Source of the DNA: Rhynchonema sp. JSB1_4
Lineage: Eukaryota > Nematoda > Chromadorea > Monhysterida > Xyalidae
Direction: 5' to 3'
Assembly (NCBI GenBank): GCA_030248065.1
Contig: JASAMV010002877.1
Span: forward strand, 1 to 64,000
Length of the DNA stretch: 64,000 nt
Below the pieces are notes generated by a model that saw nothing but the letters and a program-made list of their open reading frames with translations, was not told where the DNA came from and searched no databases. This document shows, piece after piece, positions 48,701-58,200 of this stretch (position 1 is its first letter; each line of letters begins with the position of its first letter). Both the position numbers and the translations under genes were made by a program.

Positions 48701-51568
48701 TGCCTATTTTAGGCCAAAATTTGCCTAATTTAGGCAAAAATTGGGGGAGCAGACGTACCCGGAGGGGGAACAGCGGGGCAGGCGTACCATGGAGGGGGGA
48801 ACAGACGTACCCGAGGGGGACCCCCACTCCCCCCAGTAACTACACTGCGTCACATGACGCGTGGTTGCATGCCAATCGACTTCTGAATCGGCCATCACGA
48901 ACCACCATCGACAGCATCCGGGCAAAATGAAAGTATTTATCCATTAGTGATGGTCCCCCGATGCCGCCAATTGTGATTCGTGATGGCCGAATCGATGTAT
49001 ATGATCTCCATTTGTCAGATATGGCATGCCGCAATGGCTCTCCGTCTGAACAGTTGGTTGTGAGCAAATATCAATTTTGTCGAATTGAATCTTTTCGGAC
49101 TGAGGACACTTAACCCATACAATTGGTTTTCTTTTGACAAAGTGTCCTCATTCGGTCACGAAACGTTGGGAATGAAAACATTTTTGTGGTAAAGCGGTCG
49201 GAAAAAATTCAATTCAACATAAAATGACCAAAGACCACGTCCACAAGAGCATCGGTGTATGCAAATATTACCAATTCTGTCATCACGTCGTAGGACCGAG
49301 AACGCATGTCTGACGTCATCGCTGCTGCCCGGTTGTCCCGAGTCTCGCGTGCCCGGCAATATCTGCGAGGGCAAACCGAACGGCTTCTATCCGGTGGACT
49401 GCTTCGATTATGTGGTTTGCACGTTCCAGGTTTGTCGACGGCGTTGCTTTCTGGCTGAATGTTTCTGATCCGTCTTTTTTCGTGGGGAAGATAAGCCCCC
49501 CCCCCCGAGGGGGGACGACCCGATTTCGGGCAAGAGTCCGTTTTTGAGGTGAAAAATTTGACTTTTGTCCTTCTGGAATAAATTTTCCTTAAAGGGTACT
49601 TTGGTGATTTTTAACAACACATGCCTACTTTAGGTCCAAAATTACCTATTTTAGGCAAAAACGGAGGAGATAGGGGGATAGTGTACCACCCGTGGGCGCC
49701 TCCAGGAACTACATTAAATTTTTGTGATGTAACTGATCTCGGTTGGCGCAAAAGCAGTTTCCCAAACACCAAAAGTAGTTTAGCGCTGGTCGAAATTAGT
49801 GCCTTCAATATCGGATCCGATTTGACACGTGCCGGACAAAAATATTCCGTCATTGTGTCCTATCTTCACACACAACAAATTTTTCGTGGTTGTGGGTGTC
49901 TTCTTGTGTATTGCTATCAACAGCACTTGGTAAAAAAAACGATACAAACAGTTTCACATGAATACATGCACCAAAAAATATTTATTTATTTCAGGAGCCA
50001 TTGTTGCAAACCTGTGCAGCGGGCACGGTCTTCCATCCAACACGTCGGCAGTGCTTGGCGGAATCCGACGTGCCTGCGCCCTGCGGCACGAAACCACCGG
50101 GTTCGTTGCTTTAACTTGTGTGCACCGTGTACCCATCGACGTGGCTAGCTGATGTTTCACTCGTGTATTATTGCAGCGGGTCCATTCTCGTGCGAGGCGA
50201 AGGAGGTCGGTTACTACACGCACGATGAAGACTGTTCGTTGTACTACTTCTGCGAGGTGGACGGTAGTCTGTGGACGTTTCAGGTTGGAAACATTTGTCA
50301 TTTTTTGGTGCTCGATTTTGTGATGTGCGGATTCTGCAGTGACACGATCAGATCGAAAACGGTCGTAGCATTATTGGTATAGCAGTTGGTGTTCTGTATT
50401 GTTTTTGAGTTTTTTTACCCCGTTGCCTGATCCATGAAGCGCAACCAGTGCGCATCTGGTTGCTTACGTAACTGCTCTCGGATGCACGTTTTTTGCAGAG
50501 TCTAAGCCTAAGCATTGTCAGAATTATTTTGCGAACCACGGCCGCAAGCTACATCCAGAATGTTGTCAGGCCGAAGCACTTCCAGTCAGGCTAGCCGGGT
50601 GAGGAAAACTGTGCATTTTGCAGTGCTCCGAAGGATTCGCGTTCCAACACGGTCTCGATGAATGTAAACCGCGCGCCGAGGTGACCGGGTGCGTGCCACG
50701 TGAGTGAAACATCTTGTGCACCTTGATAGATTTATCTGATTGGGGGTTGGCAAGCAGCAAGGTGGCAGTTCTGCCTTGGTCATTGGGCTGTCACCTAACA
50801 TGCCAGGTCAGGTGACTCCCGGTCGGTGTACCGCACCCTCTTTTTTATGATGCTCCACACTTTGGTGAAGCTTTCGAAGTGTGTGTGTGTGTGTGTGTGT
50901 GTGATGGGACAGATTCAATTATTGATGCCAAGTCTCGACCTCACACCTAAGTGCATGCCGCTGCATCCTTCATTCTGCCTTTGCAGCGCCAGTGCGTGCC
51001 GGCCCGTCACCGGAATGCAGACGTGCTGGCCTGAACGACGCCATCTTCCCGCATCCCTCCGATTGTCATCAGGCGCGATTGTGCCTTTCCGGTTGGTTGG
51101 CTGATGTTTCGCTCGCATCCACCCTGCCGTTTTTTGACTTTTCATGAACTGTTGCGTATTGTGCGGTAGTGGGCAAGAGAATATGGGTATGTATTGGTTT
51201 TGGCCTTTTCCCGCCCAACCAAACCAGCGTCCAGGAGCGCCAGCTCTGCGACACCCCCAACCATACATGTGAGGTCGCGTAACACTTGTACTGTGCTGTG
51301 CACACGCACACACACACATTTGGCTGTATTGTATTTCCAAAACTGTGGTTTCCTTGCCAAAACAGCATTACACAACCAATACACACACGCGCACGCATGG
51401 CTAGACGTCTAACGTAGTTGATGTGTTACTTACTTACTTCCAATGCCAAATAGTACTTATTTATTCGCAGGTCGCTTGTTTGCCCTGACCTGTCCATCAA
51501 ACAAACCGTTTTTCTCGCCCAGTACACTCGACTGCGAAGTTGCCACGCCAGAATGTCCTGATTTTTGA
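42792..51568 (+). CDS. Secreted protein with nine chitin-binding type-2 (CBM14/peritrophin-A) domains
   Basis: Nineteen exons: 42792-42968, 43050-43148, 43221-43287, 43350-43440, 43618-43775, 46213-46376, 46469-46534, 46605-46683, 46969-47144, 47323-47413, 47603-47701, 47799-47924, 48204-48333, 49294-49429, 49995-50100, 50177-50283, 50624-50699, 50987-51091, 51471-51568. All phases close and give 716 residues. The start Met heads a signal peptide (MQQLLVLYFIAFIALTEAQA). Nine six-cysteine CBM14 domains follow, each with the C...PDP...C..FF.C...C....F.....C pattern. Thr/Pro-rich, probably O-glycosylated linkers separate domains 1-6. The family binds chitin in cuticle, eggshell or peritrophic matrix, outside the cell. 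An upstream in-frame Met at 42723 would add a charged leader, so I prefer 42792. The 2.4-kb fifth intron is packed with mobile elements. Confidence 0.92.
43817..44636. mobile_element. Adjacent hAT-like MITEs with GGTACACTAACCGCCGCG and GGTTGCAAGGTACC arrays
   Basis: The first piece (to 44266) ends CCAGGAACTACACTG and has at least five GGTACACTAACCGCCGCG-type motifs around an AT-rich core (GGCCTAAAATGGCCATTTTTA). The second (44266-44636) starts CACTGCGG, ends CACTACACTG, and repeats GATGGTTGCAAGGTACC around a different AT-rich centre. The core of the first matches 48555-48735 in reverse. Both lie in CBM14 intron 5. Confidence 0.6.
44672..45771. mobile_element. TA-flanked TIR element carrying a rearranged LINE fragment
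   Basis: TA|GGGATCGGCGTC at the left and GACGCCGATCCC|TA at the right form inverted ends. The left end holds many GTCGGTGTCGG units. The interior holds a non-LTR retrotransposon remnant. On the minus strand (about 45530-44940) it encodes NYAAPVW..., ALRVISGC, and LAQLRSGHCRMLNSY. On the plus strand (45546-45716) it encodes the following segment, with a CPRC...TVEHLFRC motif. The two parts belong in a row in a Jockey/CR1-like ORF2 C-terminus, so one part is inverted. Confidence 0.7.
44940..45716. pseudogene. LINE ORF2 C-terminal remnant, internally inverted
   Basis: The segment downstream of the reverse transcriptase of Jockey/CR1-type LINEs is recognisable: II.YAAPVW, N.ALRVISGC, QLRSGHCR.LNSY, then a CPRC-x7-VEHLF-x-C zinc-knuckle-like motif and SPIDLW. 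The last part is on the opposite strand to the first. The reverse transcriptase catalytic core is absent, so it cannot be active. Confidence 0.75.
45840..46197. mobile_element. GTCGGG-rich MITE in CBM14 intron 5
   Basis: AGAGTTAGAAGTCGGGG at the left and GACATCTCGCTAACCCT at the right are imperfect inverted ends; both sides carry aactgactgt-type flanks. Internal GACATCTGAGAAAAAAGCCG is shared with 52968-53100. The right end sits directly before the acceptor of exon 46213. Confidence 0.55.
48467..48847. mobile_element. hAT-like MITE with GGGGGAACAGGCGTACCC arrays
   Basis: Ends CAGTGCAGTTCCTGG and AGTAACTACACTG. Flanks cctcatat and cgtcacat match at 6 of 8. Both subterminal zones repeat GGGGGAACAG(G/A)CGTACCC. 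The core (CCCCTTTTTGGAAAAAA..., ATGCCTAAAAATGCCTATTTTAGGCC) is shared with the element at 43860-44266. It lies in CBM14 intron 13. Confidence 0.7.
49480..49715. mobile_element. Third copy of the CCTAAAAATGCC-core MITE
   Basis: The core (TTTTTGAGGTGAAAAATTTGAC, CCTATTTTAGGC) matches the copies at 43860-44266 and 48467-48847, with C/G-run flanks instead of their arrays. It ends CCAGGAACTACAT, a decayed TIR. CBM14 intron 14. Confidence 0.55.
50880..50902. repeat. (GT)n microsatellite
   Basis: About ten GT dinucleotides in an intron of the CBM14 gene. Confidence 0.85.
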
Positions 51569-52273
51569 TCCGTTTTTTTTGTGATTTTCGCCACTTTTTT
51601 ATTGGATCTTTAACTCAATTTACGTTTATTGATATTAGATTTATTCACTGCCATTATGCTGAAGGACTTGTGATATTTTCGGTGAGCTTTTGATGCGTCA
51701 TTCCTAATGCTTGTAATTTTTTTCAAGATTTCTGTCAGCTTTGTCAAGATTGTACCAAAATTACTGCGATATTTATCAGCCGTCAGATGCGCTTTGCTGT
51801 TTATTTTTACCGTGGATTTTATTTGATTGGATTTGTGTGTTTAGGAAGCTCGACAGATACATGCCATTATATGATAAGACACAGTTGGTGGATGTGTGTA
51901 GCTTCTGGGTCCGGCAACAGATGTTCTAAATTTAGGAGAGAAGTTGTAATTCTTCAATTGCTGGATTGCATTATTGTATTGCGGTAAGCTAGCATTTTTC
52001 TATAATGTGCTGTATTCGAAGCTATTACCATATTTCAGGCACTGGTCGATGTTGCTTTGCGCTGTGTATTGATTCTTGTCCACATTGTTCTGATTTTTCA
52101 AACGTTTTTATCACGTTTTTCACATTTTTCGGTAATTTTGTTCAGTAAAATTCCTTGTTCACAGAGGTCATTGGAAGATTTGCCCTGAACATTCGTTGAA
52201 AAATGACGATAGGCCTTCATTATTCAGGCGAAATTATTTGAAAACCAGACCGAAACCGGGAGCTACGAAAAAA
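51569..52273. other. Spacer between CBM14 and FNTA genes
   Basis: No element or exon is firmly identified. An open frame in phase with FNTA extends upstream of the chosen ATG back to an acceptor-like site at about 52163, so part of this stretch could be a 5' exon. Confidence 0.35.
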
Positions 52274-55200
52274 ATGCTCGGTTCAATTTTGAGTAAATTC
52301 AACGAATACAAAGATATAGCGAAGGCAAGCATGGCCATGCAGCAACTGGTGCCGGATCCGGTGCATCAATGGCAAGATGTCAAACCGATATTCCACAGTG
52401 AAGCTGAGCAAGCTGTCGTCAAAATTGCCTATTCGGACGAATGTTAGTGGGGGTTTGCGAATTTTGCAGCACGGGGGTTTCGGAATTCTGTTTGCACAAG
52501 GGCCAGATGGCGGGGGGGGGCACCCGACAGTAGCGGATGCAGCTTTTGGCCAAGGGAGGGGCCAAATCTAAAAAGTCATTTTTATCTTGTGCATTTTTAT
52601 CCAGTGCTTGTTTAGAACTTCGCGCTTTTTGCAACAAAAACCATACAAATGTTACAATGCGGGCGGGAGCAATTTCGGTTTCATTTCTTTTCAATGACAA
52701 TTTGCGAAATTCCTGGTCTGTGTTCAGACTTTTGCGAGAGCGTCAAGATAAAAAGTTGAAGTTGAGCGAGCGAAATTTTGGCACTTTTCGCGCGCGAAAG
52801 CCAAATTTCATCGAAAATGGGTGTATGCGCGATTTTTGGCCCTTTGAAGTGTGTCAGAGTGAAAATCCTACGATTTAGGGACCCTTCTTCCTTCCGAAGC
52901 GGTGGCCCCCCTTCAGGGGCCAAATGGACCAAAGGGGGGGCATGCACCCCTGGATCCGCCCTTGGTACCCGACATCTGAGAAAAAAGCCGTCGGCCGACC
53001 GTTCTAAAAAATACCCGACATCTGGTTTTTGAACCAAAAGCAGGCAAAATTTCGCTCATTTGCTCATTTTAATGCATTTTTTCTCAATTTACTGAAGTAA
53101 AGTTTTTTTCAAACCATGCTCGTGATGCAAATTGCAATTTTTACGCGCAAATTAGTTCGAGAAATGATATGACGCAAATTTCTTGGTTTTGGAGTTTTGG
53201 CCATCAAACCACAAAATTAAATAGAAGATCGTCACCTCAGACCACTGCTCATAAAGGTTTCAAAACATTTCACTGTCCCATTTGGGTGGGTCAATCTCAG
53301 TTTTGTTTTTTCAAATATTGAGCACAATTTTTTCAGTTCGTCTCGTTTTCGCTTATGTGCGAGCGTTGATTCAGAACAACGAACTGAGCCAACGAGCATT
53401 GGCCTTGACCACCGAAGCCGTCAGACATAATCCGGCGCATTACACCCTCTGGTGGGTTTGGAAGTTAATCTAGGTTTTTTTTTATTTTTCCACCGGTCGA
53501 TTCGTGAAGCAATTAACCTCGCAACAACACGTTTGTCTATCAGCCACATCGGAAACATTTTCCTCTGCCACTTTACTGCAAGCTGTCGCGAGTCGATCAG
53601 GTCTTGCGCAGTTCGCGTACAGGCCGGGCTGCTTTTAAAATCGCCGGAAGAACATGTATTTGGCGTTTTGTAGCAGTCGGTCTCTCATTTAGCAAAAAAA
53701 GTCTTTTTGCCAACGACTTTGTGCAGATTTGCCCACCCACACTGCCTTCTTGCGCAAAGTTCTGCAATAAAAAATAAACGAAAATTTCAGTTTATACCTA
53801 TTTTCATTCCAGGGAGTACCGCCGCAACATTCTACAATCGCTCAAGTCAGATCTCAGGGAAGAACTGAAGTTTTCAGCCGAATGTATTGAAGGCTCGCAC
53901 AAGAACTACCAACTCTGGTTGGAATGTTGTGATTCGGATAATTTTTCCATTTTTGGGCAAAAAAATTCCCAGTTTTTTTCAGGCACCATCGTCGAGTGCT
54001 GATCGATTTATTGAAGGACCCCAGCGAAGAACAGGCATTTACGGAATCGATTCTGAAAATCGATGAAAAGAATTATCACGCCTGGCAGCACCGGTTTGGA
54101 TTATGCGTTTCAACATTTCAGTTGCAGTTGCATTTTTTTCATTCACGCGTGTATTTTGCGCGATATTTTTTGAACGTAATCCAAAAGCGTTCGCGGCCGG
54201 CCGAGAAATTTCTGTATTGGGGAACGTTGTGGGAGAAAAATTTACTTTTGTGTGAAAAGTGCGTCTCCCCCCAAACACAAGCTGTGCACGCCACTGGTGG
54301 TGACATGTCTCCGTTGTGTATTCGTGTCCCAGTTGGAAACGTCCGGGTCCATTTGAGCATAGAACGAGGAACACAGAAAAAATGAAAGTTAGAAAAAACA
54401 TCAACAACGGATATAATAGGGCACATTGATTTCAGTTACGGCCGCTAGCAATAAAAGGAGTGTATAGCAGTGTTTTATTTAGTTTTTTATAAATGTTAGC
54501 AATGTTTATAATAATAGTGTGGTCTAAAGCTGCATATATAGTTTCGGACCCTCTCAGGAGACTATAGTCACAATGCATCCGGGTCCTCATCAGTCATGAG
54601 ATGCATTGCGCCCTCCCTATTCTAGTGGAAGAAGTATGAAATTTGAAAAGAAAAAAATTTTTTGGAAAAAAGAAAGAGGAAAAGGAAGGAAAAGATAGAC
54701 AGACCGCGTGTCGGCGTTTGTTGAACCATCGAACCGAACGAACCCAATTAGCGACTTGAATAACCCGATTGCAGACATTACATGGTGAGCACGTACGATC
54801 TCTGGGAGCCGAATGACGGCGAATCTGAACTGGACTTCACGGGTCGAATGATCGCCGAAGACATCCGGAACAATTCGGCGTGGAATCATCGATTCAGCAC
54901 GATTGCGGCCACAACCGGATTCACGCCGGAAGTGATCGAACGGGAAATCAAGTGCGTTTTTGTGGGGTGGTGGGAGTTGATGAATGTGCACCTGCGGATG
55001 AAAAAACGGTTTTGGTTTTGGTTTTTTTTTCGATGAATTTTTTGGCAAGAAACATGTATGTAATTTTCTGCAAATTAAATCGTGTATTCTGTACCGTGTG
55101 TTGGGCTTATGCACAGAGCGACAAAAACAACGGCTTGGCATACTGTAAATTCAACGTGAAAGCTTAATTACAAGACCGGGTGGGAAGGAAAAGTGTCGAA

Positions 55201-58200
55201 CTTAGATTGTGCTCCCGTATTTTGTTTTTAATGTGGAAACCACGCACAGCATGTTCCTGCAACAGCAAATCGGGCTGATTGAACAAATATCGTGACATCA
55301 TCGCCAATATCAGGCTAGATGGCATGCATAACTGACTCGTTATCACTGTGCACAAACGGAGCAACGAAACGCAAGTATGTGATGACCACATTTGCGCATT
55401 GAAACATCACCAAACAGATCAAGTCAATGCCGTAGCACACTCGCATCCACGCGTCAAACAACTCGCGTTCTTTGTGTACGTTGGCGACACAATTTGAGAT
55501 GGTGGTCACGTGATCGAGAAGTTGACGAAGATTCTAGAGTAGGCAATGTTACATGTGAAGTACCAGAAATAAAAAAAAACATAATAGGGTGGCCAAAAAA
55601 GTGCGGCGACCCTGTTGTGAGGTTATATCTTGGCCGTTGTGACACGTGGGAATCACTTTGGTATTGTATTCGAAAGCAAAGTCGATCTAGTTTTTTGTGT
55701 TAAAATTTGGTGTCCTCAAGTGCCTTGGTGAAAAGTTACGAAGCTTTGAAGCAGCTCGGCGCCAAATTAGCCTGGTTTCAAAGGCGTGCAAAAAACATCG
55801 TGCGAACAAACGTCGTTCATAATACTTTGCTCAGCTCATTCGTCAAAACACTGGACCACACCAAAGGCCACTGGCTTTCGAGTGCAGTGCTTTCGATTGT
55901 CCCTGTGCAATAACGGTGGATAAGCCGGTGGCCGTCGAAAATCCCGAAAAAAAAATCCCGAAACGAAAAATCCCGAAAAAAAATCCCGAAAAGCAAAAAT
56001 CCCGAAAAAATCCCGAAAAATAAAAAGGTGTAGAAATGGACCAAATTTTTTTCTCAGAAGTTGGCATTCATGTAGTTGGTGCTCAGGCTTGCATTCAGGA
56101 TAGGCTTAGGCTTAGGCTGCCAGCCGGGAAGACCTGTTCATACGAAGGAAACATCAATAAAAACACACATGCTCAGGCTTTCTTTCAGGCTTAGGCTTAG
56201 GCTTAGGCTGCCAGCCAGGAAGACCTGTCCACGTAAAGGAACTATCCACAAAAATACAACGTCCAGGCCTTCGTTCAGGGTTAGGCTTAGGCTTAGGCTG
56301 CCAGCCAGGAAGACATGACCGAACGAGGATTTCAATATCTTGAGCCCCAACTGATCCACTGCCCAAATTATGGACTCCAACTACATGAATACCCCTTTCT
56401 GCACCTTAAACTTTGTATTTTTCCTATATTTCATTTTTCGGGATTTTTGCTTTTCGGGATTTTTTTTTCGGGATTTTTATTTTTCGGGATTTTTTTTCGG
56501 GATTTTTTTTCGGGATTTTTTTTCGGGATTTTCGACCCCACCCGATAAGCCTCACAAACGGGTTTTCGTTCTTGATGGGCCACCCGGTGGATGGACATGT
56601 GGTCACCTCAGTCGCCTGTGTGCTGCTTTGCCTGGATGCTGCCATCGCTCCGTTGATTTTCGCCACTCGGTAGTAATCGAGCACGTCGTTCTCATTCGAA
56701 TTCGTGGACTTGCGGATCTTCGAACAACAACTTTCTTCGTTCGTTTCAAAATTTGAGAACAAGGACACAAAGTCACCTTATTTTTCTTGAATGACGGTGG
56801 CGCTATGCCAAACGCGGCCAGGCCGTGCAGGTATTGATTGACAACGGCAACGGTTATTGCCAGCAGGATGAGACCAAGTTGAAGGATCAGATATCGACCT
56901 GAACTTAATGCAAGTTAACATATAGTTCTCATTGCTCATAAACCGGTGCAAATCTCAAGATGCAAACCGAGAAGTGGGAAGTTGGCAGCACTTTTCGGCA
57001 TCTGATCGGCTAAAATCATCAGCATCACGGAGAAGGTCATGAGGGATGTCAGACCGATTGTGACCTGTTGATGATGGAACAAAGGAATGACATTAGGATG
57101 TACTGGATATGGATTATTGGATATGTTGAATGGGTTATTTCCGACCAATGGACGTTGACTTTTTGATCTATAAGGCCGACACTCAATAATGTTTTCAGCC
57201 ATGGACTCAGATTCGTGCTGACCTTTTCTTGTCGCATTTGTTCGGCATTGAACGGCGAGAACAGACCAAAGAGGGCGACCACAACTGAAAGTGGTTTGTT
57301 TGCCGAATAGTTTCTCTGAGTGTCGATCTTTGTGCAGCTTGCTCACCTATGATAAACGACGGCACAACTATCGTCAGGATGTAGAATCCGGCTCTGCGCT
57401 GCAGTGTTATCGTGTAGATGACCACTTCAAAGTCCATTTCGGGCTCCCACTGCAGCTCCAAAGTTGTGGTGAGCTCGAACGATAGCAGAACCCACTCGGC
57501 AGCTGCAGTGCAAGAGACACGTTTTTGCTTATTACATGGGCAGGTAAGGTTTACGGCATGGCTCCAACATTCCTTTTGGTCTGTTCATTCCAAACATCTC
57601 CAGTATGCCCAAGATTGGTGCCATTGACACGTCGCCTTTGATGCGCATCTCGCTTTTCGGATGCACCGCGCTCGTGTAGGTCATGTTGCACTTTTGTATG
57701 TCGAAGGGAAAGTTCTCCGCGTCCACACGGCAGAGAACTTCGAGCAGATCATTGCTGAGGACAAAGTGACATTGGGCGAGATGCCATTGTGTTTTATTGA
57801 CGCAACAAGTCACCTGATGTAACGCACGTGTCCAGTGTGCTCGATCATCGCATAGTTCGGCGTTGTCCCAGATCTGATGTTGCTCTTCCTGAAGGATCGC
57901 TTGGATCAAATTGTGTGATGGCAATACAAATGTCTTCCTGACAAAAAGAGGACGATCACATTTCCAGGACGTTGATGTCCGGAATCCAGACTTTCTCCTC
58001 CAGCACCCTGATCGATTCGAGACCGCCGAAATCCTCCGGGTTCCATCGCAACGAAGCGTCGTCCCATCGCTGTAGTTCATGCGTGGCTTTGGTGATGTTT
58101 CGCGCAAGGTTATGAAAATTGCTTAACTCGACTCACCATGATGAACCATTGCGCCAGCGTGAGGCTCTCTCTTCGTTCGTCCTGTTGAGAATGGGATCCT

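Noticed and set aside
56100..56310. True telomere at TTAGGC repeats
   Set aside because: Only two or three hexamers per 90-bp unit and enclosed by a mobile element.
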